The position numbers and the translations under genes were made by a program. A model generated the notes under the pieces. It saw only the letters and a program-made list of their open reading frames with translations. It was not told where the DNA came from and did not search any database. A DNA stretch of 64,000 bases from DATARR01 sp034666985 (GTDB taxonomy: Bacteria; Acidobacteriota; Thermoanaerobaculia; Multivoradales; UBA5704), in assembly GCA_034666985.1 (NCBI GenBank), contig JAXDKS010000005.1, forward strand, positions 1-64,000, given 5' to 3'. Below, piece after piece: positions 9,601 to 18,473 of this stretch; position 1 is the stretch's first letter; each line of letters opens with the position of its first letter.

Positions 9601-12600
9601 CTCGCGGGGGGCTTCTCGACCGCCAGGGGCGTCGACGTCGAGGCCCGGCTCTCCCGGGTCCGCTACCGGCTGATGCTGACTCCTGGAGCAGGGGTCGATG
9701 CTCAGCTCTCCGGCCAGCTCACCTTCCGCGCGCTTCCCAGGGAGCGCAGCCGCCTCTCCGGCAAGGTGGTGGTGGAGCGCGGCGTGCTCGATCGTGACCT
9801 CAATCTCGACCGCGAGGTCTTCTCCCTGCTCTTCAAGCCGCGGGCGACGCCCAGCACCGAGGCGAGCGCCCTCGCCGGCGTGGATCTCGCCCTGGTCGTC
9901 GAGACCGTCGACGGCGTGCGGGTCAGGAACAACGTCGGCGATCTGCGGGCCACCTGGCGCCAGCTCACCGTCGCCGGCACGCTCGACGTCCCGGTGCTCC
10001 GCGGCCACATCGACGTCGATCCGGGCGGCCTGTTCTACGCCTATGGCCAGACGGTGCGGATCGACAGCGGCTCGCTGACCTTCACCGGCGATCCCGCGAC
10101 CGATCCCAAGGTGGAGCTGGCGACCACCAGCTCGCTCCAGGACTCGACGATCACCCGCCTGCGGGGGCAGAGCCCGCTGGACATCCTGGAGCAGCGCGAC
10201 GAGGACCGGAACGTCGGCGACGCGGGCGCCGTGCTGACCGCCGGCCTCACCAGCTACTACGGCGCCCGCGTCCTCGGGCGGCTGAGCGAGTCGATCGGCC
10301 TCGGCGGCTTCTCCGTGCGACCGGTCCTGGAGTTCAAGGAGGCCGATCCCACCGCCCGGCTCACCGTGGGCCGCGACCTGTCGCCCAACGTCTCCTTCGC
10401 CGTCTCGCTCGACCTGCGCAACACCGGACGCCAGACCTACCTCGTCGACGTCCACGAGCTGAGCGCCCTGCCGGGTCTGCGCCTGGAGGGCCTCACCAAC
10501 GACGCCGGCCACCAGGGCGGCAGCCTCCAGCAGGCCTTCGACTTCGCGGGGGGTGGCGGCGGTGCCGGCGCCCCTGGGGAGACGGGGCCGCGGTTGCGCC
10601 GGCTCGACGTCTCGGTGCCGAAGAAGGGGATCTCGAAGCGGGCGGTCCGCCGCGCCGTCCGCCTGGAGAGGAAGCGACCCGTGCCGGACGGGGCGGCGTT
10701 CGGCGTCGAGGTGGACGTGGCCGACCTCCTCCGGCGCAATGGCTTTCCCGACCCGCGGATCGCCGTCGCGGTCAAGCCTGTCGACTCGCGCCCCGGCTGG
10801 GCGGACGTCGCCGTGTCGGTCGAGCCCGGTCCCCGGGTCTCCTTCGCCTTCACCGGAGACCGGCCGCCCCGGGCCCTGCGGCCGGAGATCACCACCCTGT
10901 ATCGGACCGACTTCTACGAGGCCAGCTCGATCGAGGAGATGCGCCGGGCCACGGTGCGCGCCTTCCGCGGCGCCGGCCATCTGGATCCCAAGGTGGGGAT
11001 CGAGGTGCGGCGCGAGCGGCCCGAGGACCCGGACGGTCCCCGCACGGTGACGATCCGCACCCAGGCCGGCCGCCGCCGGTCGCTCGCAGCGCTGGAGATC
11101 GCCGGCCTCCCTCCCGAGGAGGGCAGGATCGTGGCCGCCGTCTTCCCCGGCACCCTGGCGCGGGCCGAGCTGGCGGCCCGCCGGCCCAACGCCGACGCCC
11201 TCCTGCTCGGAGCCCTGCGCGGCCTCGGCTACCCGGCGGCGCGGATCGTCAGCCGGTTCCTCCCGGCCGATGGCTCGCGGCTGGTGGTGACGGTCGAGCC
11301 GGGGCCGCGGCAGACCCTGGCGGCGGTGCGGGTGGTGGGGGAGGAGAAAGAAGAGGACAGCAAGGACAGCAGGGACCTCCTCCCCTTGCGTGCCGGCGAT
11401 CCCGCCCGGGTGGACCTCATCTCCCGGGGAGCGTCGTTGCTGGAGGACGATCTGCGGCAGCGAGGTTATGCGGACGCCGTCGTTCACCCCATCCTCACGC
11501 CTCTCCCGGACCGCCCCGGCGAGGCCGATCTGGTCTACGAGGTCGTCCCCGGCGCGCGCTACCGGCTGGCGGGGGTCGAGATCGCGGGCGAGCGCTGGTC
11601 CCGGCCGGCGCCCCTGCGGCGGGAGACGGGCCTCGCGGTGGGCGAGCCGTTCACCGACGCCGCGGTGGAGGAGGCGCGCAACCGCCTGTTCCACACCGGC
11701 GTGTTCTCGCGGGTGGACCCGGAGGTGACGAAAGGGGAGGACGGTGAGGCCCGCGTCACCTTCTCCCTCGCCGAGCGCTCCCGCTTCCATCTCGGCTATG
11801 GCGTGCGCTATGAGAGCAGCGTGGGCACGGCCGCGGTGCTCGACTTCGTGGATCAGAACTTCCTCGGCCGCGCCGTCACCCTCGGCCTGCGGGGGCTCTA
11901 CCAGCAGGACGACCGCAGCGGCCGGCTCTATCTGCGCACCGGCGGCGTGCTCGGCACCCGGATCTCACTGGAGAGCTACGCCGAGGCGCGGCGGCGTTTC
12001 ACTCCCGGGGACGAGAGTCTGGTGGAGGACCTGCGGGAGGTCGCCCTGCAGGCCGCCCTCCCCCTGGGCGCGCACGACTCGGGGCAGCTCTACGTCCGCT
12101 ATCGCACGACCCACCTCTTCGAGGTCGATCCCGACCCGTTCTTCCCTCTGGACCTGGAGATCCGCCTCCCCCTGCTCGGCCTCCAGCTCCTGCGCGACAC
12201 CCGGGACGACCGCATCGATCCGCGCACGGGCCACTTCGCCAGCCTCGACCTGTCGGGAAGCGGCACCTTCCTGGGGAGCGACTTCAAGTATGCGCGCCTA
12301 TTCGGCCAGGTGGCGGCGTTCCGCGACCTGTCGCTGGCCGGCCGGCCCCTGACCTGGGCGCAGTCGGCGCGGCTGGGCCTCGCCCACCCGTTCGGCGGGC
12401 AGGAGATGATCCGCGACGAGCTGTTCTTCACCGGCGGCCCCTTCTCCGTCCGGGGCTACGGGCTGGAGAGCCTGGGACCGCGGGAGACGCTGGGCGACGT
12501 GGTCCGGGCGGCCGGGGGCGAGGCGCTGTTCGTGCTCAACGAGGAGCTGCGCGTCGCCCTGCCGTTCGACCTCACCGGCCTCGCCTTCTTCGACGCCGGC

Positions 12601-12774
12601 CAGGTCTGGGCCCGGCCGCGGGACGCCGGCTTCGACCTCGCGAAGTCGATCGGCCTGGGCTTGAGGGCCCATACCCCGCTGGGACTGCTGCGCTTCGACG
12701 CCGCCTGGCCCCTCGACCGGCGGCCGGGAGATGAGCGGTACAAGCTGTACGTCGGCTTCGGCAACGCGTTCTGA
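6619..12774 (+). CDS. TamB-Omp85 (TamA/BamA-like) fusion protein
   Basis: A 2,051-residue protein joining two normally separate envelope partners. The N-terminus has a basic stretch and one inner-membrane helix (about 15-40). A long AsmA/TamB-like beta-rich body follows, with the TamB C-terminal (DUF490) domain at about 1128-1314. Several POTRA-like modules occupy about 1325-1720. The last 325 residues form an Omp85 barrel, with the loop-6 motif FSVRGY near residue 1941 and a C-terminal Phe. TamA/TamB insert outer-membrane proteins and move lipid between membranes; here one chain would bridge the periplasm. GTG 6601 is an alternative start. An in-frame 9-bp repeat (EEDSKDSRD) lies at 11344-11376, between two POTRA modules. 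The frame is open throughout, with no sign of an assembly join. Confidence 0.85.
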   Translation: MSVPEPVPRPRRRRLRRIAWTALVVLVVLPALIVLGVVAALRASGVRRAALARISSLLAEDYGLAFTAEDFSLLWLRSGIELRQVRAGAPGAAPLATAERVEAVIDLGSLRSRPLVVRSLTADGLRINLAAPLPKIPESKPEAGAGPAMEIRRITVHRGEVLGAPLAKPAADWVRSWSARGIEARGAYRGGRLDLEVETAEATLDRPGFGLQELRLAGRVGYEDKKPLEIGDLRVRGDGLRLAASGTVGLAPGEPTAVKFDLDAEPRALVAGLPPRGQIHAAGRIALPENAGHVSLTAREIPAEALKPYLDPKLYADLALADTATDVQAEADLGPGDLTRMAGVGKIDWRRGSRTLARANVQIAGKGAVEASFTADLLPGSPGRRSIQGTLRAVNWKDMARATTESLRVQLQLPDVRAALAEARSLWPRLIPAPPPGTPLQGSLTADAHLSGSLAAPVAEVDATWLPQPGSRVRLEAKGQPRTWSGSARVQAEALPLELLGAFTPGLTGTVNGTAELSGNRRGYRTRVDATTAALAFPPNLERLESGTVKADGTVVLSPFSYRGALSLDGAGLVARPSASAAARIARFSLTSDGTLAGQPLAYDGSLSLDGTGVEVPGKAQVDHLQLSAQGKGGADLGSLAARGKIDADRVAFGEPATEVRNLHVEAEGDGREVRLAAFSGELPAGRTVSGSGRVVLQPLLSEADLDLHLVKPLEALAAADLTARLREGVVELDAPRLDTASGPASLKAHVPLGALRQVPQLAAALDALPGPLPQGPVTVSLKAPALDSEPLLAALGMDPRPERVRAGVSADLTLDLAAPVASRGEVRLSGLTVETPDGRVAAEGPAVLRLADGRLELPPVHLRIDGGAIQGAGVDLQASADLARSWRPFQDPAAGAPGLIIRLAAEASGTLDAALLNPYLQGGAAAGSLAFTARASGPPDKLTAEVRASGPGASFVFPAAGARLQDPQVALDLKNGIWTIREGKLGLNGGTVDLAGGFSTARGVDVEARLSRVRYRLMLTPGAGVDAQLSGQLTFRALPRERSRLSGKVVVERGVLDRDLNLDREVFSLLFKPRATPSTEASALAGVDLALVVETVDGVRVRNNVGDLRATWRQLTVAGTLDVPVLRGHIDVDPGGLFYAYGQTVRIDSGSLTFTGDPATDPKVELATTSSLQDSTITRLRGQSPLDILEQRDEDRNVGDAGAVLTAGLTSYYGARVLGRLSESIGLGGFSVRPVLEFKEADPTARLTVGRDLSPNVSFAVSLDLRNTGRQTYLVDVHELSALPGLRLEGLTNDAGHQGGSLQQAFDFAGGGGGAGAPGETGPRLRRLDVSVPKKGISKRAVRRAVRLERKRPVPDGAAFGVEVDVADLLRRNGFPDPRIAVAVKPVDSRPGWADVAVSVEPGPRVSFAFTGDRPPRALRPEITTLYRTDFYEASSIEEMRRATVRAFRGAGHLDPKVGIEVRRERPEDPDGPRTVTIRTQAGRRRSLAALEIAGLPPEEGRIVAAVFPGTLARAELAARRPNADALLLGALRGLGYPAARIVSRFLPADGSRLVVTVEPGPRQTLAAVRVVGEEKEEDSKDSRDLLPLRAGDPARVDLISRGASLLEDDLRQRGYADAVVHPILTPLPDRPGEADLVYEVVPGARYRLAGVEIAGERWSRPAPLRRETGLAVGEPFTDAAVEEARNRLFHTGVFSRVDPEVTKGEDGEARVTFSLAERSRFHLGYGVRYESSVGTAAVLDFVDQNFLGRAVTLGLRGLYQQDDRSGRLYLRTGGVLGTRISLESYAEARRRFTPGDESLVEDLREVALQAALPLGAHDSGQLYVRYRTTHLFEVDPDPFFPLDLEIRLPLLGLQLLRDTRDDRIDPRTGHFASLDLSGSGTFLGSDFKYARLFGQVAAFRDLSLAGRPLTWAQSARLGLAHPFGGQEMIRDELFFTGGPFSVRGYGLESLGPRETLGDVVRAAGGEALFVLNEELRVALPFDLTGLAFFDAGQVWARPRDAGFDLAKSIGLGLRAHTPLGLLRFDAAWPLDRRPGDERYKLYVGFGNAF
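11350..11377 (+). repeat. 9-bp repeat unit inside the Omp85 coding region
   Basis: The stretch around GGACAGCAAGGACAGCAG matches the 9-bp-period repeats found between genes at 129-166 (reverse), 36884-36940, 40264-40325 and 61024-61112. Here it is in frame and encodes DSKDSRD in a linker between POTRA modules, so it was tolerated as a small insertion. Confidence 0.65.
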
Positions 12775-12786
12775 CGGCTCCCTCGC

Positions 12787-13635
12787 TCAGTGCTTCACGG
12801 CCCGCAGCACCGCCTTGGCCTGATCGGCTTCGGGGGCGTTGGGGGCGAGGGCGAGGAAGCGCTCCATGTCGTTGACCAGGAGGTCCTTGCGCCCCAGCTT
12901 CTCCTGGGCGAGGCCGCGGTAGTAGTAGGCGTAGGCCAGCCCCGAGTCCATGTCGAGGGCGCGGCTGAGCTGCTCGGCGGCGGCCGGCCAATTCTGCTGG
13001 AAGGCGCGGGTGACGCCGATCTGGTAGGGGATGAGCGCCGGCTGCGGCGCCGAGGCCCCCTGCAGGGTGGCAACGGCGTCGTCGTACTGCTTCAGCCGCT
13101 GTTGCGCCACGCCCAGGTAGTAGGCGGCGTCGGCGCCCCCCTTGGCGCGGGCCGCGTCCGCCGCCTTGCGGAAGGCGTTGCTGGCGTCGCCGTCCCGGTG
13201 CTGGCGCAGGTAGACCTCCCCCAGGTAGACGAACGGCGCCGGATCGCCGGGCGCCAGCTCCGTGGCCTTGCGCAGCTTGGCCTCGGCGTCGCCGTAGCTC
13301 TTCTGCTGCTCGAGGACGCGGCCGTAGGCCGTGGCCACGTAGGCGTTGGAATCCGCCTGGTCCAGGAACCGGCCGAGGGATTCGCGGGCCCCGTCCGTCT
13401 GGTAGTGCGCGAGCTTCTCCCCGACGCTGTCGAGCCCCGGCGGCGCCGTCTGCTCCGTCCGCACCGCCTCGCTCTGGGCCGGGGGGGGCGTCGCCTGCTG
13501 GGCCGGCGGAGTGCCCGGCTTCGGCTTCTTCGGCGGCTTGGCCTGCGCAGCAGGGACGAGAAGAAGGAGGAGGAACGCGCAGAGGAGCGCGCCGAGGAAC
13601 CGGGGGATCGGGGGACGATTCGGAGTCGAGACCAT
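12787..13635 (-). CDS. Secreted or periplasmic TPR protein
   Basis: A 282-residue protein with a signal peptide (about 1-31, ending AAQA), a Lys/Pro/Gln-rich linker, and about five TPR units from residue 75 to the end (for example YGDAEAKLRKATELAPGDP). TPRs make protein-protein scaffolds; no catalytic domain is visible. Start ATG 13635 has GGGAGG 7 nt upstream. It is convergent with the TamB-Omp85 gene, 12 bp apart. It may work in envelope assembly, but only position suggests this. Confidence 0.75.
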   Translation of the reverse strand: MVSTPNRPPIPRFLGALLCAFLLLLLVPAAQAKPPKKPKPGTPPAQQATPPPAQSEAVRTEQTAPPGLDSVGEKLAHYQTDGARESLGRFLDQADSNAYVATAYGRVLEQQKSYGDAEAKLRKATELAPGDPAPFVYLGEVYLRQHRDGDASNAFRKAADAARAKGGADAAYYLGVAQQRLKQYDDAVATLQGASAPQPALIPYQIGVTRAFQQNWPAAAEQLSRALDMDSGLAYAYYYRGLAQEKLGRKDLLVNDMERFLALAPNAPEADQAKAVLRAVKH

Positions 13636-13750
13636 GGGTGCCTCCCTGGGCCAACGAAGAACAGCGGCTTGGCATTCAGTATAACGTCAGGTCAGGGCGA
13701 GCCCATTTCACCTCCAGTCGCGATACCATAACGGCAATCGAGGACTGCCG

Positions 13751-14257
13751 ATGATCCATTATCTTGCGAGGATGGGACTTGCTTCTCTGCTCAAGCTCGA
13801 CAGGAAGTCGATCGCCTCGCTCATCGTGGGGAGCGCGGACCATTACGGCGGCGACAGTCCCCGCCAGTTCGAGGACTTCGCCGCGCTCCTGGAGAGCTGC
13901 GATCGGGAGGAGATCTTCTGGGGGCTCTACTCGGCTTTCATGGCGCCGCGCCACGAACACCGCCACAGCCGGCAGGAGCTCGCGGGGAGCCTCCTCCTCC
14001 GGCTCCGCCCCCCGTGTCCCATCACCGCCTGCGAGGTGATCCGCACCGCGCTCACCGGCTGGGAGGTGAGCGTCGAGGACCTCCCCTGGTACCTGGCCCT
14101 GGTCTGCGGCGAGGACGCCGTCTGGGAGGCCATCCAGGAGGTCGACGCCGAACCGCTCGGAGAGCCGCAGCGGCACGTGCTCAACACCTTCCGCTACTGG
14201 CTCCTCCCCGGCTGGCGGGACAACCCCCTGGCCCGCCTCAGGATCGGGGAGGCGTAG
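13751..14257 (+). CDS. Hypothetical protein
   Basis: A 168-residue soluble protein that I do not recognise. It is helix-rich, has no signal peptide or membrane segment, and contains several Trp and Cys residues (such as CPITACEVIRTALTGW). The ATG at 13751 has a weak GAGG upstream; ATG 13772 is an alternative. Its last 20 bp overlap the 3' end of the large membrane protein gene on the other strand. Codon use matches the neighbours, so it looks like a real gene. Confidence 0.6.
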   Translation: MIHYLARMGLASLLKLDRKSIASLIVGSADHYGGDSPRQFEDFAALLESCDREEIFWGLYSAFMAPRHEHRHSRQELAGSLLLRLRPPCPITACEVIRTALTGWEVSVEDLPWYLALVCGEDAVWEAIQEVDAEPLGEPQRHVLNTFRYWLLPGWRDNPLARLRIGEA

Positions 14258-17200
14258 CCTCCTCCCCTGGCACCGTCGGCGGCTTCGGCCGGAACCACCT
14301 CCAGGGCCGCCAGCCGCCGCCCGTGGTGAAGCTCTCCCAGGCCCAGCGCAGCCAGCGCAGGAGGGCCATGGCAATCCACAGCGCCCAGGCGAGCATGGCC
14401 AGCCGGTAGACCAGCAGCGGCACCGAGAGCACCCAGGCCGTGGGCGGCACGGCGCCCGTCCGGTCCGTGTACCAGCGAAGGTTGAAGGCGCCCGAGCCGT
14501 TGCCGGCGATCTGCATGTCGGGATGGCCCAGCAACCCCTGCTGAATGCCCCAGAAGAGGATGCCGAGCGCCACCAGGGTCCACACCATGAGCGCCAGTTG
14601 GAAGAGGTCGAACACCTTGTCGCGGTGGATGCCGGCCCCCCGCTCCCGGCGCAGCCCGACGACGAGGAGCCAGACCGCCACCAGGGCCGCGGCCACCAGC
14701 GGCACCTGCGAGAGGCCGATGCCGAGGAGGACCCAGTCGCGGGTCCGCAGCGGCGTCAGGCGCACCCGGCCCAGTCCCCAGGCGGTCAACAGGATGATCA
14801 GCAGCACGCTCCAGAAGAGCACGGCCGGCCCCAGGCGCGGACCGCCGGCGAGGAGGATCCAGCGGCTCTCGGGCACCTGGAGGGCGATCGAGGCGTTGAC
14901 GCTCGGCGACCGCAGGTCCACGGCGGGCGTGCGGAAGACGAGGGAGATCCCCCGCTCCTCCTGCCACGCCAGGACGACGCTCTGCGCGCCGGGGTGGACC
15001 GGCAGGGTGACCTTGCGCCCCTCCTGCCGGATGGGCTGCGCCAGGCCGTCGATCGTCACCGACGTGAGCTCCGCCCCCTGGGGCAGGACGATCGTGTGCT
15101 GGCCGCCGCGGCTGCTGCGCAACGCGAGCTTGAGGGTGACGTCCGTCGAGCGGACGCCCGGATCCACGGCGAGCTCGCTGCGCACCAGGGTGAGGGAGCG
15201 GCCGGCGATCCCCTCCGGGCGGCTGACCGCCAGCTCGACGCGCTCGCCGGGCCAGGGCCGCCACTCGGGGACCCGGAGGGGCGCGTCGGCCGGCCCCACG
15301 ACCGGCGGGATGCCCCGCGCCTCGAAGTGCCAGATGGGGCTCGCGTCGAGCTTCCACACCTCGGTCCAGTCCAGGGTCCGCGGTGCCGCGAGCACCAGCA
15401 CGGGCCGCGGTGCCAGGGTGGAGGTCCAGGAGATCTCGTCCGTCTGAGGTCCGAGGCTCACCTGGACGGCGCCGTCCTTCACCCGCACGCCGGCCGTGGT
15501 CACCGACTCGCCGGGGAGGAGGAGGACGTCCACCGCCGCCGGCGCACCCTGGGGCGAGCGGCGGGAGACCCGGGTCTCCGCCTGCCAGGTGAGGCCCAGG
15601 CGCAAGGTGCGCTCGACCTCCAGGAAGGGCGGCAGGGCGCTCGGCTGGAGAGACCCAGCGACGGCCGGACCCGTGCCGCGCAGGCGCGAGAGCTGAAGGG
15701 TGTCGTCCGCCTCGCCGTCCTCGTGCACGCCGGAGACGCTCCAGCCGCTCGCCGTGACCTCCACCCGGTGGGGCTTGAGCGGCAGGGGAATCTGCACTCC
15801 GTCCCGCGCCGGCAGGGGACCGGCGAGAAGGATCTCGTGCAGCCCGGGGCCCACTCGCACCCAGAGACGGCCGTCGTCGGTGCGGGCCACCCCCGCCGTC
15901 TGGCCGTCCACCTGCACCTCGGTGGGGACCCACTGCTGCGCGCCGCCCGGGATGGGGACGGCCACCGCCGCCGCGGCGCCCACCTCGAAGCGGGCGCGCA
16001 CGCCCCCCGGCGAGACCGCGACGAACAGGCGCGGGCTGGAGGCGCAGGCGGGGAAGCAGTCGGGCTTCTCGGTGAGCGCCTGGCGCAACTGGTCGAGCGC
16101 GTCGGAGGCCGGAACTTCTGGAGGATTCTCTGCCCGTGCCGCCCGAGTCAGACCCGGCACGAGGAGCAGGGCGCAGAGGAGCGCCGCCACGGCCGGCGGT
16201 CTCCTCCAGGGCAGCCGTACGCTGGGAAGGTCGAGCGTCAGCAGCACCAGCAGCACGAGCAGCCCGGAGCCCAGGAAGGTGAGCAGCCCGCCCACGAACG
16301 GCGAGAGGAGGAAGAAGCGCACCCGCTGCGACTTCTCGACCGGACCGCTCCAGCGCAGGCTGACGTCCGTCCACTCCCACTCCGGCAGGCCCGGGCCGGT
16401 GTCGGCCACGGCCCGGGGGTCCACGTCCTGCAGCTCGACGGGTGCCTTGACTGTTTTCTTCGCCACCCCGCCCCCCGGGATCGGCGGTGGCGGGGGAGGC
16501 GGGACCGGCGCGTTCTGGGCGGGCTCCGGGGCCTCCACCGCTGCCGGGGCCTCGTTCTGCTCGCGCTTCGCCATGCCGCCGCCCGCCAGATAGCCCAGAG
16601 CTTTGAGCCTGTCCATGTCCGACGCGGAAGACGCGGAAGACGCGGAAGACGCGGAAGAGTAGCTCTGACCCAGGGACACCTGGAGCGTCCGGTCCTGCAC
16701 CTCGCCGCCGGCGTTCACCTCCGCGTAGGGCTTCTCCAGGGCGGGATAGATCGCCTGCCGCACCCGCGTGGCCACGAACGCCACGACGAAGAGGACGAGG
16801 ACGGCCCGCGCCAGCACCGAGGCGGCGCGCACCGCCATCCGTACCCGGCTTTCCTGGACGGGACGCTGGACGGAGAGAACTCGGCGCAGCGCCTCCAGGG
16901 CAAGCACCACGATCCAGACCCACTGCGGCGCGTCCGTCTCCTGCCAACTGAGGACCATGGCCGCGAGCGCCAGCAGCCCCCAGCGCGTCCCCCACAGGTG
17001 GCGCACGGCCAGGGCGATGACCAGCACGAGGAAGAGGTCGAGCAGCGTCCAGCGGCCGATCCAGGAGCCGGGGACCTCGTCCACCCCGGTGGCGCCCAGG
17101 ATCTTCCAGCCCGGCGGCAGGTGGAGCTCGCCCCCGACCTGCTGGAAGTCGTGATCCCAGCCCACGGCGGGCAGGGCCCAGGCGTGCTCGATGCGTCCCT

Positions 17201-18473
17201 CGGCGCCGAGCAGGATCTTCCCCTGGCGGACCTCGATTCCCGCCCGGCGCGAGCCGGCGCGGCGGGTGATCACCTGGTCGCGGCCGGCGATGGCCACCCG
17301 CTCCAGGCGGCTGGGCGGGGCCATCTCCAGGCGCCAGCTCCGGGTGAGGGTGCCCTCCAGGCGGTCCGACCAGGTGTAGCCGCCGCCGTCGAAGTCGAGC
17401 CACAGCACGCGGTAGAGCGTCAGCCGATCCGGCGCCGGATCGGCGTCGCCCCGGCGGTGCTCGGCGATGCGCATCGTCTCGCCCGGCCGCAGACGGTAGG
17501 CGGGGAGCTTCTTCCACGCCTCGGGCAGGCTCGTCTGCTGGGGATCGACGGCCGCCACCCCCTGGACGTCGGCGAGGCGCAGGCTCGGCCGGGCGTCGAA
17601 CACCCAGATCTCCTCCTTGGCCCAGGGACCGCCGGGGACCGGAGCGGCGAGGGCGCTGACCGGCCCCTCGTGACGGGCGGTGAGCACCAGCGTCCAGGAG
17701 CCGGGCCGCACCTGCACGCGCAGCCGGCCGTCCGGCTCGATGCGGGCGGGCAGCGGCGACTCCAGGGCGAGGGGGAGGAAGCGGTCGGGGAGGGCGCGGC
17801 CGAGGAGCATCTCGCGGGCCTTGCCCGAGACCGCGAGCTCGATGCGCGTCTCCAGCAGCAGCGGCACGTCGTCGATCACCCGGCGGTGGACGATCACCTC
17901 CAGGCTCTCCGCCTCGGTCGCGGCGGCGCTCGTGCGCTGGAGGAAGACCCGCCCCTCGGCGTCGCGCTCGGGGAAGGGCACGGCCGCGCCGCGCACCGTC
18001 AGGGTCACCAGCCCCACCTCCTGCGGCACGGCCAGCGACTCGGGGAGGGAGTCCCAGCGGAAGGTCCCCGCGAGACTGTGGCGCCCGGCGGGCAGCCAGA
18101 GCCCCGGAATGCCCTCGGATTCCACCGCCGCGGCGGGCCTGCCGTCCACCGTCATCTCCAGCGGCCAGCGCCGCTCCTCGCCCGGCAGGGAGACGAACCC
18201 CGGAACCTCGAGCGTCCACTCCTGGCGAAACCGGCCCTCCTTCTCCCCGAGGTCGAGCGCCAGCCGTCCCGGCCAGGAGCACCGCCTCTCGACCGCGTCC
18301 ACGTCCTCCACACCCAGGAGGAAGGGACAGTTTTCCCCTTCATGGCCACGCATCACCCAGTCCGTCCACGGCTGCAGCGGCGCGGGGACGCGATCCCTGG
18401 GGATGGGGCCCGCCGCCAGCGGCGTGGCGGCGAGGAGAGACAAGGCCAGCATCAGGAGCGCGCGGCGTATCAC
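14238..18473 (-). CDS. Giant multi-domain membrane protein of unknown function
   Basis: A 1,411-residue protein that I cannot assign. Signal peptide (about 1-22), then a long extracytoplasmic beta-rich region (to about 475), a cluster of four membrane helices (about 480-590), a Ser/Ala microsatellite linker near 604, a polyproline linker near 655, two more helices (about 690-770), a second extracytoplasmic beta-rich region with a Cys pair (CFPAC), and a C-terminal set of at least four helices (about 1190-1380). The layout looks like two related halves. The segment MDRLKALGYLAGGG resembles a C-terminal motif that I recall from sulfatase and TPR proteins. GTG 18473 is the chosen start because GGAGGT lies upstream and a signal peptide follows at once. 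Confidence 0.7.
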   Translation of the reverse strand: MIRRALLMLALSLLAATPLAAGPIPRDRVPAPLQPWTDWVMRGHEGENCPFLLGVEDVDAVERRCSWPGRLALDLGEKEGRFRQEWTLEVPGFVSLPGEERRWPLEMTVDGRPAAAVESEGIPGLWLPAGRHSLAGTFRWDSLPESLAVPQEVGLVTLTVRGAAVPFPERDAEGRVFLQRTSAAATEAESLEVIVHRRVIDDVPLLLETRIELAVSGKAREMLLGRALPDRFLPLALESPLPARIEPDGRLRVQVRPGSWTLVLTARHEGPVSALAAPVPGGPWAKEEIWVFDARPSLRLADVQGVAAVDPQQTSLPEAWKKLPAYRLRPGETMRIAEHRRGDADPAPDRLTLYRVLWLDFDGGGYTWSDRLEGTLTRSWRLEMAPPSRLERVAIAGRDQVITRRAGSRRAGIEVRQGKILLGAEGRIEHAWALPAVGWDHDFQQVGGELHLPPGWKILGATGVDEVPGSWIGRWTLLDLFLVLVIALAVRHLWGTRWGLLALAAMVLSWQETDAPQWVWIVVLALEALRRVLSVQRPVQESRVRMAVRAASVLARAVLVLFVVAFVATRVRQAIYPALEKPYAEVNAGGEVQDRTLQVSLGQSYSSASSASSASSASDMDRLKALGYLAGGGMAKREQNEAPAAVEAPEPAQNAPVPPPPPPPIPGGGVAKKTVKAPVELQDVDPRAVADTGPGLPEWEWTDVSLRWSGPVEKSQRVRFFLLSPFVGGLLTFLGSGLLVLLVLLTLDLPSVRLPWRRPPAVAALLCALLLVPGLTRAARAENPPEVPASDALDQLRQALTEKPDCFPACASSPRLFVAVSPGGVRARFEVGAAAAVAVPIPGGAQQWVPTEVQVDGQTAGVARTDDGRLWVRVGPGLHEILLAGPLPARDGVQIPLPLKPHRVEVTASGWSVSGVHEDGEADDTLQLSRLRGTGPAVAGSLQPSALPPFLEVERTLRLGLTWQAETRVSRRSPQGAPAAVDVLLLPGESVTTAGVRVKDGAVQVSLGPQTDEISWTSTLAPRPVLVLAAPRTLDWTEVWKLDASPIWHFEARGIPPVVGPADAPLRVPEWRPWPGERVELAVSRPEGIAGRSLTLVRSELAVDPGVRSTDVTLKLALRSSRGGQHTIVLPQGAELTSVTIDGLAQPIRQEGRKVTLPVHPGAQSVVLAWQEERGISLVFRTPAVDLRSPSVNASIALQVPESRWILLAGGPRLGPAVLFWSVLLIILLTAWGLGRVRLTPLRTRDWVLLGIGLSQVPLVAAALVAVWLLVVGLRRERGAGIHRDKVFDLFQLALMVWTLVALGILFWGIQQGLLGHPDMQIAGNGSGAFNLRWYTDRTGAVPPTAWVLSVPLLVYRLAMLAWALWIAMALLRWLRWAWESFTTGGGWRPWRWFRPKPPTVPGEEATPPRS
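16621..16659 (-). repeat. 9-bp coding microsatellite
   Basis: About four copies of GCGGAAGAC in tandem encode the Ser-Ser-Ala repeat (SSASSASSASSAS) in a linker of the giant membrane protein. Slippage would add or remove three residues at a time without breaking the frame. Confidence 0.8.

Noticed and set aside
7969..11790. Long open frame on the minus strand opposite the TamB-Omp85 gene
   Set aside because: Same reason: the composition is typical of an antisense shadow, and no start with a ribosome site is present.
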